From positions 496,001-560,000 of the forward strand of contig JBAOIG010000005.1 in NCBI GenBank assembly GCA_037045155.1: a stretch of 64,000 nucleotides of DNA. Reading direction: 5' to 3'. The notes beneath the pieces were generated by a model that saw only the letters and a program-made list of their open reading frames with translations, ran no database searches and was not told where the DNA came from. This document shows, one piece after another, positions 9,510-19,371 of the stretch. A program made the translations under genes and the position numbers. This DNA is from Thermomicrobiales bacterium (GTDB lineage Bacteria > Chloroflexota > Chloroflexia > Thermomicrobiales > CFX8). Positions within the stretch are counted from its first letter, which is position 1, and the number at the start of each line of letters is the position of its first letter.

Positions 9510-11732
9510 TCATGGGGCGTGAGTCGCGACGACATCATCGCCCACGATGATGACGATCCCAGTGCCGCCAGTGCCGGGGACAACTGCCGAAGGATCGAGA
9601 CCGAGGTGGTGGGCGATTGCCGCGGCAGTCGCGGGATCGGAGTCATAGTCGTAAATCGTCGTCGATGTGGCGATATTGACGCCCATTTCCTGCGCGACGG
9701 CGGTGAAACCGGCATCCTGAAGAATACGCGCAGCAATTGCGCCGCCGGTATTCGTCGAGGTGTCGTCACGGATCGTGATCGGCGTATCCAGCCTGGCGCC
9801 AGACGGCACAGTCGGGCTCACGGTTGCGGCTGCCGTTGCCGTTGCGGTCGCTTCGACTGTCGTCACTGCTGGCGAAGAAGCGGCCGCAGCCTTCATCGGG
9901 AAGTATCGGCTAAACAGATCGCCGACGATGTTCCAGTCGAGTGTCATATAGAACGCGTCACCGTCAAACTCAGGATCGTGCTCGATCAACGCGCCCTCCT
10001 GCCAGAGGTTAACGCGAACGATGTCGGCCGGGTTCACATCACGGGCGAGGTTGGCCAGCGCGAGCAGTTGATTGAAGCTCAGGTCGGTGCGAAATGAATC
10101 TCCCATGCTGTCGATAATCGGCCGCGCGCCGAGAACCAGGTCGACGTTCAGCTTCGACCCCTTCTCTCGCATAGCCATCAGCACCTGCTGCTGGCGCTCG
10201 CTGCGGGCGATGTCGTTGTCATCGTGGCGGGTGCGCGCGTAGCGCAACGCGGCCTCGCCATCCATCGACTGCAGGCCCGTCGGGAAATAGACACGGGTCA
10301 GCCCGAAATCTTCGGTCGGATACTGATCGTCCTTGACCGGCGTGTTGACATCCACCGTAATCCCGCCGAGCGTGTCGATGATCTTGCGGAACCCAGAGAA
10401 GTCCACCGTGACGAAGTAGTTGACCTGAATCTTGAGGTTGTAGGAGACCGTCTCGGCCAGCAAGGCCGCCCCGCTGCCGGCTCGCGCATCTTCGCCAAAT
10501 GCGAACGCAGCGTTGATCTTGTCTTCGCCGTGGCCGGGGATGGTGACGAGCAGATCGCGCGGCAGACTCATCATCGTCACGCCCTTAGTGGTCGGATCGA
10601 TGCGCATGAGGATGATCGAGTCGGACCGCGCTGGCTCCTCGTCCCCGTTCCGGAAGTCAATGCCGATCAGCAGCAGGGTGACGGGATCTTTCTGATCCCA
10701 GTTTGGGAGAAACTGAGCCAGCTGATCGGTGGGCACCGCCACCGGAGTCCCCAACTCATTGACGGTATAGACCGTATATGGGGTCGGATCGACGTGCGCC
10801 TTGTCGTAGGCGTTGTTGATCGCCAGCGCGATATAGAGCACGTATCCGAGTGTGGCGACAACACCGAGTGCGAGGATAATGCCAAGCGCCAGCAGCCAGC
10901 GCTTCCATCGTCGACGGTGGGGCTGGTCATGTGTCTCGGCAACGCCGCCTTCCGGCGGGATCGCCGCGCCATCGCCGGCCACGGCCGCTCGCTGGCGACG
11001 GACATCGTCGGGGGTCAGCACCGTGACTTCGCCGCTGGCAACAGCCGCAGCGGTGGCATCGACTGCCGCAACAACAGGTTCGGCCGTCACCTCGCCACGA
11101 TCGCGCGCGGCGGCTTCCTCGACCGACCGAACCACGTCGGCATAATCTTCGTCAGCAGCTACGTGCTCTGATTCCGCAGCGACATCGCCGTCCGCCATAT
11201 CGGCAGCAGGCGCCTCTGGTTTCGCGGCGACATCGCCAGCCGCCACATCGGCAGTAGACGCCTCTGGTTCCGCGGCGACATCGCCAGCCGGCACATCGGC
11301 AGCCGGCGCTTCCGGTTCCGCGGCGACATCGCCAGCCGCCACATCGGCAGTAGACGCCTCTGGTTCCGCGGCGACATCGCCGTCCGCCGCATCGGCAGCG
11401 GGTTCTTCTGGTTCCGCGGCGACATCGCCAGCCGCCACATCGGCAGCGACATCCGCCTCTCGCGCGGACGCGTCGGTGTCGAGCCTCAACTCTGTCGTGG
11501 CATCGGCCGGTATGCCATCCTCGCCGGGTGTGACGAGATCGAACGCCTCGGTGTCGGTTCGCGGCTGGATGTCGTCGGGCTGTACTACTGGATCTGCCAC
11601 AGGCAGGGCATCGTCATGATCGGCCGCATCATCTGCCCCAGCAGCAGGCCGCGCTCCCCGTCGGACCTGATAGGCCGGGACGGGACGCCGCCGCGCTGGA
11701 CGGGGCGACAGGATTACTCGGCGATGGGGCAT
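9510..11732 (-). CDS. LytR-CpsA-Psr family protein with repeat-rich N-terminus
   Basis: Member of the LCP family, which transfers undecaprenyl-linked glycopolymers to the cell wall or related acceptors. Order in 740 residues: basic start; acidic Ala/Glu/Asp-rich stretch with six 16-residue repeats at about 103-198; membrane helix near 279-302; LCP domain at about 350-560 with LLLIGIDFRNG, RSDSIILMRID, SLPRDLLV and the arginine-rich RYARTRHDDNDIARSERQQQ; Thr/Ala-rich linker; C-terminal LytR_C-type domain at about 655-740. The orientation puts the repeat region in the cytoplasm. Its start overlaps a small candidate gene read from a possible leaderless promoter. It converges on the response regulator with 15 bp between stops. 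Confidence 0.88.
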   Translation of the reverse strand: MPHRRVILSPRPARRRPVPAYQVRRGARPAAGADDAADHDDALPVADPVVQPDDIQPRTDTEAFDLVTPGEDGIPADATTELRLDTDASAREADVAADVAAGDVAAEPEEPAADAADGDVAAEPEASTADVAAGDVAAEPEAPAADVPAGDVAAEPEASTADVAAGDVAAKPEAPAADMADGDVAAESEHVAADEDYADVVRSVEEAAARDRGEVTAEPVVAAVDATAAAVASGEVTVLTPDDVRRQRAAVAGDGAAIPPEGGVAETHDQPHRRRWKRWLLALGIILALGVVATLGYVLYIALAINNAYDKAHVDPTPYTVYTVNELGTPVAVPTDQLAQFLPNWDQKDPVTLLLIGIDFRNGDEEPARSDSIILMRIDPTTKGVTMMSLPRDLLVTIPGHGEDKINAAFAFGEDARAGSGAALLAETVSYNLKIQVNYFVTVDFSGFRKIIDTLGGITVDVNTPVKDDQYPTEDFGLTRVYFPTGLQSMDGEAALRYARTRHDDNDIARSERQQQVLMAMREKGSKLNVDLVLGARPIIDSMGDSFRTDLSFNQLLALANLARDVNPADIVRVNLWQEGALIEHDPEFDGDAFYMTLDWNIVGDLFSRYFPMKAAAASSPAVTTVEATATATAAATVSPTVPSGARLDTPITIRDDTSTNTGGAIAARILQDAGFTAVAQEMGVNIATSTTIYDYDSDPATAAAIAHHLGLDPSAVVPGTGGTGIVIIVGDDVVATHAP
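11139..11426 (-). repeat. six tandem 48-bp repeats within the LCP gene
   Basis: The encoded protein repeats a 16-residue unit of the form DVAAEPEA(S/P)(T/A)ADVAAG six times, the last copies more divergent. The DNA units alternate between near-identical versions, as expected for recent slippage or unequal crossing-over, so the length may differ between strains. Confidence 0.85.
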
Positions 11733-11845
11733 CGAGATCTCCGGAGCATCAGTAGCATCTCGTCGTTCACGGCGACCACGCGCGGAAGACCCGCAGCGCC
11801 AGCGAACTTGAAGGTGGGTAACAGGTCGATCATCTCAAGACGCAT
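11714..11845 (-). CDS. 43-residue small ORF, candidate leaderless gene
   Basis: An open frame of 43 codons runs from an ATG at 11845 to a TAA inside the start of the LCP gene. Its product is not low complexity (for example GAAGLPRVVAVNDEMLLML). A good -10 box (TATACT) ends 6 bases before the ATG, which would put the transcript start at or next to the start codon. No family is recognised. It could be a real microprotein, a leader coupling translation into the LCP gene, or chance. Confidence 0.35.
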   Translation of the reverse strand: MRLEMIDLLPTFKFAGAAGLPRVVAVNDEMLLMLRRSRCPIAE

Positions 11846-11851
11846 TCGCGA

Positions 11852-11881
11852 AGTATAACAATGGACTGCGATCCCTCGGAA
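11852..11881 (-). promoter_or_regulatory. promoter of LCP gene
   Basis: Minus-strand -10 box TATACT (11852-11857) with a weak -35 (TTCCGA, 11876-11881) at 18-bp spacing. The predicted start point falls at about 11845, exactly at the ATG of the small ORF. Confidence 0.45.
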
Positions 11882-12025
11882 CGATAGAGACTTGACTCCT
11901 GGTCACTGGATCATCATACTGTACGTACACAACGGCCCAGGTGACGACGGCCGATGCAGGTGATAACAGCCTGCCACATATTCGGTCACGCCCGGGGTGT
12001 CACCAAGGATGGGAACAGGCTCGAC

Positions 12026-12631
12026 ATGATTCTCTCAGACCGCGACATTCGCGCTGCGATCGCAGACGGCCGCATCAGGATCACTCCGCAGCCGGATCTT
12101 GAGGAGCACCTCGGCTCGGTGTCGATCGACTTCCAGCTCGGCAACACCTTCATGGTGTTCGAGCACTCGCGCTTCTCCTACATCGACCCACGCCAGCCAC
12201 AGTCGATCGGGGAGGCAATGCGCACGATTGTCGTGCCAGACGGCGAGCCGTTCATCATGCAGGCGGGAGACTTCGCGCTCGCGTCGACGGTCGAATCACT
12301 CGAGCTGCCGGATGACCTGCTCGGCCGGTTGGAGGGGCGTTCGTCGATTGCCCGGCTGGGGATCACCGTCCACTCGACCGCGGCCGTGTTCGAGCCTGGC
12401 TGGGTCGGCACGGCGACGATGGAGCTATCCAACCTGGGAAGAATGGCGGTCGCGCTCTACCCCGGGATGCGGCTGTGCTCATTCACGTTCGAGACGGTCT
12501 CCTCACCAGTCGAGACACCATATCGGCTGAAAAAGGGCAACAAGTACGCCGGCCAGCACGAACCACGCGCGAGCATGCTCTCTGAGGAGCAGTCCCGATT
12601 GACAACCGAGCCGAATGGCGCCCGCGAGTAA
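12026..12631 (+). CDS. dcd: dCTP deaminase
   Basis: Deaminates dCTP to dUTP for thymidylate supply (some family members also make dUMP). The 201-residue product begins MILSDRDIRAAIADGRI, the standard family start, which is why the ATG at 12026 is preferred over an upstream ATG at 11954. It has the trimer and active-site block around GRSSIARLGITVHSTAAVF and the downstream GWVGTATMELSN segment with the catalytic glutamate. The C-terminal region YRLKKGNKYAGQ is typical of the lid that closes over the nucleotide. It stands alone on the plus strand, divergent from the LCP gene. Confidence 0.93.
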   Translation: MILSDRDIRAAIADGRIRITPQPDLEEHLGSVSIDFQLGNTFMVFEHSRFSYIDPRQPQSIGEAMRTIVVPDGEPFIMQAGDFALASTVESLELPDDLLGRLEGRSSIARLGITVHSTAAVFEPGWVGTATMELSNLGRMAVALYPGMRLCSFTFETVSSPVETPYRLKKGNKYAGQHEPRASMLSEEQSRLTTEPNGARE

Positions 12632-12650
12632 GTAGAGAAAGGGACACACC

Positions 12651-12854
12651 ATGCGCTGGGTACCCGAGCGATTCACGACCTATCGGCGTCGCCCCACGTC
12701 CGAGGGACGACACACCCGTGGATCCCGTCTCAATCGCGCGCCGCTGACCGCGCCCAGACGCTCCCCACTCCGCCAGACGCCGGCCTGGTCCCACCGCTCG
12801 CGGGCCGAGGTTCGTCCCCTTCGCCGGGTTCGCCACTGCCCCGATCACCGCTAA
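12651..12854 (+). CDS. 67-residue arginine-rich ORF after dcd (doubtful)
   Basis: A short frame starts 19 bp after dcd behind a good ribosome site (agaaaggga, 6 bases before ATG). The product is about a quarter arginine, with no hydrophobic segment and no recognised family. Good spacing and the ribosome site favour translation; the biased composition argues that it may be a non-coding tail of the dcd transcript. The remainder of this 385-bp stretch up to 13016 shows only the promoter element noted below. Confidence 0.2.
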   Translation: MRWVPERFTTYRRRPTSEGRHTRGSRLNRAPLTAPRRSPLRQTPAWSHRSRAEVRPLRRVRHCPDHR

Positions 12855-12948
12855 TCGCGCGCTCGCGCGTCTTCCTTGCTCCAATGCTCTCGATCGCCGA
12901 TTCTTGCGGTCGAATCCATCGAGTATTGCCGGTTCTGCCGCAAATTAC

Positions 12949-12957
12949 TGGTAGAAT
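12949..12957 (+). promoter_or_regulatory. extended -10 promoter of aldehyde dehydrogenase gene
   Basis: TGGTAGAAT matches an extended -10 element (TG, one base, TAGAAT) 60 bp before the start codon. No convincing -35 lies at 16-18 bp. Confidence 0.4.
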
Positions 12958-13016
12958 GAACGTATCGAGACATCGCCGCGCGGTGAGCCGCCGGCAGGAG
13001 GGAGACTAGGAGAAGT

Positions 13017-14477
<1,461 letters not shown>

Positions 14478-14500
14478 CACGCGGGGAAACTCAGCGTTCA

Positions 14501-14535
14501 GGCGAGGCCGGGGTCACTTCGACCCCGGCCTCGCC
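14501..14535 (+). terminator. terminator of aldehyde dehydrogenase gene
   Basis: Perfect 15-bp stem (ggcgaggccggggtc and complement) with a 5-base loop, 23 bp after the stop, followed by a short T-containing stretch. Confidence 0.85.
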
Positions 14536-14645
14536 GCATTTTCGCGAACAGCAACAACGACACAAACTCAGCTCGGAGATATTCACCTACATATCGCGCG
14601 CCGCATCTTATGCCTATGACAGAAACATCACTGCGCCAACAGGTA

Positions 14646-14673
14646 TTGCATTCAGCCGGTTGTGTGCTATATT
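14646..14673 (+). promoter_or_regulatory. sigma-70-like promoter of exported-protein gene
   Basis: TTGCAT (14646-14651) and TATATT (14668-14673) at 16-bp spacing, about 40 bp before the preferred start codon, in an AT-rich patch. Confidence 0.6.
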
Positions 14674-14714
14674 TGCTTCTATCGACGCAAGCCGAATCGA
14701 TAGGAGACGTGGGG

Positions 14715-15965
14715 ATGTCACGCAGGTGGCTGTCAGCTGTCGTTGGAAGTTTACTCGCGCTGCTGCTCGTGCCGATCGCGCAGGCGGCAGATACGAACCT
14801 GGGGGACCTATCGCTCTCCTCGTCCAACTGGGCAGAGGACAGCGGCAACTTCCCAGGGATTTGGGACCTGACGCAAGGTGATATGACGATCAGCTTCACG
14901 TACGATGGAAACGGGCTGGTGGATGCGTCCGGTGCTCATGCTTGGGCGGAGCTCGGCGTTCGATCTCTGCATAGCGGCGGATTCAACTTCAACCCGAACT
15001 CGCGCTACACGTACAACACGACCACGTTCGACTTGCGCGCCGAGGGAAGTTCAACTGATGTAGGCGATGTGACGGTCTCATCGGACGAGACAAACATCTA
15101 CGTCAAATTCGTGGTCAATTCAGGATCAAACTGTACGATCGCGAGGACGCGTGTCCAGGCTGGATCATCGGTTAGTGGCTTCCCACGGACGTGGTGGGGC
15201 GACGCAGTGCCCAGCCGCTTCAATCACCAGACGATCCACTCACCTCAGGTCATCGAATACGTCTACACGATCTCCCGCTCCGAGGTTGGAGACGGTGACG
15301 TCTACGTTGCAGCGAACGCGCAGATTTACTGCGACACTCAGCGGAACCCCCGTTCCAGGATCGTCCGGACCTGTATCGACGCATGGGCCGGAGGAGTGCC
15401 GTTCTCGCGCATCGGCGACACACGCTACGCGATCTATGACTCAAGTGCCACACGGGTGGATGGGTCGGGTGTATGGTTCGCCAGTGACTACGATTGGACG
15501 GCGGGGACATTCGGTCCCGATCCGGCTGGATCACCAAGTCTCGATATCGACGACAAGTTCACAATTTCAAGATTCGGCGGGCACGCTGAGGGAGACTACA
15601 ACCTTCCCCAGACACCACCGGATCCCTGGAACAACACCCACTTCTGGTTTGACCGCGACGACGTCGATCAGTGGCAGGCAGCGATGTGGGGCATGGCCCC
15701 CAGAGTGAGCTACAACACGAACGGGATCTATCATGTCGTCATTACCCTGCACGCCACGAGCGCGACAGCGGGCACGGCCTACATGACCGTCAACGGCGCC
15801 TCGCAGGGTTTCTACAGTAATGGATGGAAGGACGCCGAGCCAGAGATCTATCCAGCGGGCATGACATTCACGGGTGACATGCAGCAGCTACAAGTCTTCT
15901 ACGGTCTCCTCGGCTATGGCGCGACGCATTCGGTCACGTTCTCGGACATTACCATCGGTCAGTAA
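14715..15965 (+). CDS. exported protein of unknown function
   Basis: The ATG at 14715 is preferred because AGGAGACG precedes it and the product then begins with a clear signal peptide (two arginines, hydrophobic run LLALLLVPIAQA, cleavage expected after AQA near residue 24); an in-frame upstream start at 14610 would bury this. The mature part is about 390 residues, rich in Ser, Thr, Asn, Asp and aromatics with few charged helices, as in secreted beta-sheet proteins. A few cysteines (for example IYCDTQ and VRTCIDAW) could form disulfides. No family is recognised. It has its own promoter and terminator. Confidence 0.75.
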   Translation: MSRRWLSAVVGSLLALLLVPIAQAADTNLGDLSLSSSNWAEDSGNFPGIWDLTQGDMTISFTYDGNGLVDASGAHAWAELGVRSLHSGGFNFNPNSRYTYNTTTFDLRAEGSSTDVGDVTVSSDETNIYVKFVVNSGSNCTIARTRVQAGSSVSGFPRTWWGDAVPSRFNHQTIHSPQVIEYVYTISRSEVGDGDVYVAANAQIYCDTQRNPRSRIVRTCIDAWAGGVPFSRIGDTRYAIYDSSATRVDGSGVWFASDYDWTAGTFGPDPAGSPSLDIDDKFTISRFGGHAEGDYNLPQTPPDPWNNTHFWFDRDDVDQWQAAMWGMAPRVSYNTNGIYHVVITLHATSATAGTAYMTVNGASQGFYSNGWKDAEPEIYPAGMTFTGDMQQLQVFYGLLGYGATHSVTFSDITIGQ

Positions 15966-15985
15966 CTCGTTCGGGATACTGAATC

Positions 15986-16016
15986 ACGCGGCGGCTCCAC
16001 TCCGGAGCTGCCGCGT
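15986..16016 (+). terminator. terminator of exported-protein gene
   Basis: 13-bp stem (acgcggcggctcc / ggagctgccgcgt, one G-T wobble), 5-base loop, followed by ccttgtt; 20 bp after the stop codon. Confidence 0.75.
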
Positions 16017-16198
16017 CCTTGTTCCGGCTACCAGTGCGGGCAGTGGGACCGCGTACGCATCTTCTCGATCTGCAACTGGGCGGTCGCCTCCACCAGGCTC
16101 TCACCGTCCTCCCCGTCCGCTATCCCTCCGCCCGTGGAATACTTGAGTTTGCCCTTGCCGGCGGGCGAACGGCGCAGCGGAGACGACCTGGAGGATGG

Positions 16199-18409
16199 AT
16201 GTTTCGGACCTACGAGCAGCAGGCGATCACGCGGATCAACGACATCATCGGCGAGCTCGGGTTCCAACCGCGTCCGTTCGAGATGCGAGCGATCCCATTC
16301 TCCGGCCAGTGGGGCACGGCGTCGTCGGTCGCCTACGCGCTGGCCAACGAGGCTGCTGCCGACGAGCCGGTCGATGAATCGCTGTCAAAGAAGGAGCGCA
16401 AGCAGCTCCAGCAGGCGCTGATGCGCGAGAAAGCCCAGGACATTGCCGAGCAGGTAGCGACGAAGCTGCTCGAAGCCGGCGACTATGCGCGGGTAGAGGC
16501 AGTCAACGGGTATATCAACATCTACTTCGACACGAATCTGGTGGCCAACGAGGTCGTCGGCGCCGTCCGCGCGCTCGGCGCGGGATATGGCCGGGGCGAA
16601 CACAAGGCCGACAAGGTCATGATCGAGTTCTCGCAGCCGAACACCCACAAGGAGTTCCATGTCGGTCACCTGCGTAACGCGTCGCTGGGTGATGCCGTTT
16701 CGCGGATCACCGAATTCGCCGGCTACGACACGGTCCGCGCCAACTACATCGGCGATATCGGGATGCACGTCATCCGGTGCCTGTGGTGCTTCCTGGCGTT
16801 CCACGAGGACGAGAAGGAGCACATCGCGCCGGCCGAACGCGGCCGCTGGCTCGGCAGCCTCTACGCAGAAGCTGTGGCGCGTCTGGAATATCGCGACCAG
16901 GCCGTCGGGCTGCTGAACGAGATGGCGAAGATGGACTCGCTCTTCAGCGGCGCGATCGACCGGCTGATGAAGGAGCTCTTCAAAGCCAGCGGCCACGGCG
17001 AGGATGTCGCCTATCTGCTCGGCCAGGTTGCCAATCGCCGCGAGATCAAGCCAGACGCTATCTATAGCGACCGGACGATCGCCGCATTCTGGCCAGTGCT
17101 CGGCGCGCAACTGGATGCGGAGCTGGAGCAGCTCCGCGCCGACGGGCCGCACCAGGCGCCGCCGATCCCGTCGCACTCGGGTGGGCCACCGACGATCCCG
17201 CCGCTCGTGACGTTGGAGGACACCGAGGAGCGCCACGCTCGCTGGCAACGGCTCGGTGACCACCTCGACTGGTGGCCACACGTGCCGCGGTGGCAGCAGG
17301 AGGTCCGCGAGACGTTCCAGCACTGGGAGCAACGCGACGCCAGGTTTCTGGCGCTGTGGGACGAGACAAAGCGCTGGAGTATGGACGGCTTTCACCGCAT
17401 CTACGACGAGCTGGGAATTCCGTTCGATGTCTGGTTCTTCGAGAGCGAGGTCGAGGACGAGGGTCGCGCAATCGTCCAGGAGCTGCTCGAACGCGGAATC
17501 GCTGAAGTCAGCGACGGGCTGCCGGTCGTCAAGATTGACGAGCAGCTCGGGCTGGAGAAAGAGACCTATCGGACGTTGCCGATCCTGCGCTCCGACGGGA
17601 CGACGCTCTACTCGACCAAGGACCTGGCGCTGACCCGGCGCAAGTTCGAGGACTACGGGATCGATCGCTCCGTCTGGGTCATCGACGTTCGCCAGTCGCT
17701 GTACATGCAGCAGGTCTTCAAGATCATGAAGCTCTACGGCTTCGAGCAGGCCGACAACTGCTTCCACCTCGGGTACGAGACGGTCATGCTGCCGGAAGGC
17801 GCGATGAGCAGCCGCCGCGGAAACGTCGTGCTCTACGACGATCTGGCCAACGAGGCCAAGCGTCGCGCGCGGGAGATCATCGAGGAGAAGGTTCGACAGC
17901 TCGACCTTGCCGAGGAACAGCGTCAGAAGATCGCCCAGCAGGTAGCAATCGGCAGCTTGAAGTACATGATGCTGGCGCGCGACAACAATCGCGTCCTTGT
18001 CTTTGATATAGAAGAGGCGCTCTCCTTCGAGGGGCATGCCGCGCCATATATCCAGTATGCCCACGCGCGCGCCTGTCGGATCCTCGAGCGTGTTGGCGAG
18101 CTACCGCCAGCCGGCGACGTCGCATTCGTCGACCTCCAGCCGGAGGAGACCGATCTGATCCAGCAGATCGGCGTCTTTCCCAGCGAGGTGCAGCGGGCTG
18201 CCGATGAGTACAAGCCACTGGTGATCGCCAATTTTGTCTTCGAGCTGGCCCGTCACTTCAACGACTTCTACGCTGATATCGACAAGCGCCCGGTCCTGAC
18301 GGCGTCCGAGCCACAGCGGTCGATGCGGATCGCGCTGGTCGACGCGACCCGCCAGGCGCTGGCCAATGGGCTCGGCTTGCTCGGTATCGCGGCTCCGGAC
18401 GTGATGTGA
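16199..18409 (+). CDS. argS: arginyl-tRNA synthetase
   Basis: Charges tRNA-Arg. The start at 16199 is chosen for the GGAGG-type site just upstream; the frame is open to 16019 but the extra residues are not ArgS-like. Class I motifs: HVGH at residues 154-157 in QPNTHKEFHVGHLRNASLGD, and the second loop as AMSSRRG at about 535-541, replacing KMSKS as in many ArgRS. The anticodon-binding domain is recognisable from APYIQYAHARACRIL. The product is about 736 residues, well over the common 550-600; extra length lies in a lysine-rich piece near residues 55-85 and a proline- and tryptophan-rich insert between roughly 295 and 385. It overlaps the arginase gene. Confidence 0.93.
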   Translation: MFRTYEQQAITRINDIIGELGFQPRPFEMRAIPFSGQWGTASSVAYALANEAAADEPVDESLSKKERKQLQQALMREKAQDIAEQVATKLLEAGDYARVEAVNGYINIYFDTNLVANEVVGAVRALGAGYGRGEHKADKVMIEFSQPNTHKEFHVGHLRNASLGDAVSRITEFAGYDTVRANYIGDIGMHVIRCLWCFLAFHEDEKEHIAPAERGRWLGSLYAEAVARLEYRDQAVGLLNEMAKMDSLFSGAIDRLMKELFKASGHGEDVAYLLGQVANRREIKPDAIYSDRTIAAFWPVLGAQLDAELEQLRADGPHQAPPIPSHSGGPPTIPPLVTLEDTEERHARWQRLGDHLDWWPHVPRWQQEVRETFQHWEQRDARFLALWDETKRWSMDGFHRIYDELGIPFDVWFFESEVEDEGRAIVQELLERGIAEVSDGLPVVKIDEQLGLEKETYRTLPILRSDGTTLYSTKDLALTRRKFEDYGIDRSVWVIDVRQSLYMQQVFKIMKLYGFEQADNCFHLGYETVMLPEGAMSSRRGNVVLYDDLANEAKRRAREIIEEKVRQLDLAEEQRQKIAQQVAIGSLKYMMLARDNNRVLVFDIEEALSFEGHAAPYIQYAHARACRILERVGELPPAGDVAFVDLQPEETDLIQQIGVFPSEVQRAADEYKPLVIANFVFELARHFNDFYADIDKRPVLTASEPQRSMRIALVDATRQALANGLGLLGIAAPDVM

Positions 18410-19362
18410 TGATGCGCCATGATTCTGGCAAGCCCAACCGGCTCTCCGATCCGGCCGTGCCTGTTGATGTGTTCCGGGTTCCGATGGCGCTCGGCGCGAA
18501 CCGCGAGGGGGTAGACCAGGGCGCGACCACGCTCGATAACGCCCTGCGTCGCCGACTCGAAACACGAGGCTACACGCAGATCCTCGGTCGGCTGCAGCCA
18601 TCGGTTGATATTCCAGTGACGCCTCTCGGCCCAGATCGGGGCGACGAGCCAAACGCCTGGTATGCGAATGAGATCGCAGCAGCCTGCGCGACGCTGGCCG
18701 GTGGTGTCGCGGAGACAGTCGGCGCCGGCAGGTTTGCCCTCCTCCTTGGCGGCGACCACGCGCTTGCTGTCGGATCGCTGGCGGGCGCCGGGGTCGCCGG
18801 CCGGCTTGGCGTCATCTGGGTCGACGCCCACGCCGATATCAACACACCAGAGACCAGCCCGAGCGGCAACGTCCACGGTATGCCGCTGGCTGCCGCGCTT
18901 GGCCAGGGGCCACGGCAGCTGGCCGCGGTTGGCAGCCAATCCGGCCTTCGGCTCGATGACCTCATCTACATCGCCGTCCGAGATCTCGACCCTGGCGAAC
19001 GCGAGCTGCTGGCCGACGGTCCCGCCCTCGTCTGGACGGCTGACGATGTCGAGATCCGTGGGATTGCAGAGATCGTCACCGCCTCAGTGGACCGGCTACT
19101 GGCAAACGGCATCGATGCCCTCCACCTCTCCTTCGATCTCGACGCGCTCGACCCAACTGTCATGCCGGGGACCGGCACGCGCGTGCCGGGAGGGCTGACC
19201 TACCGCGAGGCAACCCGGCTGCTCGCGCTGCTGCGCAGGAGCGGGCTGCCAATCGTCTCAGCCGATGTCGTCGAGCTGAATCCGCTGCTCGACCCAAGCG
19301 GGGGATCGACCGCCGTCGCCGCGGCAATCGCCGGCGCGCTTCTGGGAGAGACGATCCTGTAG
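18409..19362 (+). CDS. arginase/agmatinase-family ureohydrolase (probable arginase)
   Basis: Hydrolyses arginine or a related guanidino compound to urea using two manganese ions. Metal-binding motifs are GGDH (residues 114-117), DAHAD (139-143) and the SFDLDALDP block near 245. The NVHGMPLAAALG stretch after DAHAD is typical of true arginases. The argS stop overlaps the ATG here (TGATG), so translation is coupled; GTG 18406 and ATG 18412 are alternative starts. Joining a tRNA-Arg charging gene to an arginine-degrading gene suggests shared control of arginine use, which is inference. Confidence 0.87.
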   Translation: MMRHDSGKPNRLSDPAVPVDVFRVPMALGANREGVDQGATTLDNALRRRLETRGYTQILGRLQPSVDIPVTPLGPDRGDEPNAWYANEIAAACATLAGGVAETVGAGRFALLLGGDHALAVGSLAGAGVAGRLGVIWVDAHADINTPETSPSGNVHGMPLAAALGQGPRQLAAVGSQSGLRLDDLIYIAVRDLDPGERELLADGPALVWTADDVEIRGIAEIVTASVDRLLANGIDALHLSFDLDALDPTVMPGTGTRVPGGLTYREATRLLALLRRSGLPIVSADVVELNPLLDPSGGSTAVAAAIAGALLGETIL

Positions 19363-19371
19363 GACGCTGGC

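Noticed and set aside
11139..11426. CRISPR-like spaced repeats
   Set aside because: Units are directly abutting and in frame within a coding region; no spacers and no cas genes.
11159..11452. 97-codon repeat-containing frame in the LCP repeat region
   Set aside because: It is the repeat read in another frame; any frame through a 48-bp repeat stays open if one unit is open.
16041..16053. tgggaccgcg upstream of argS resembles the T-box tRNA-acceptor sequence (UGGNACC)
   Set aside because: A terminator ends at 16016, leaving no room for the specifier stem upstream, and the same string occurs by chance inside the aldehyde dehydrogenase gene at about 14024.
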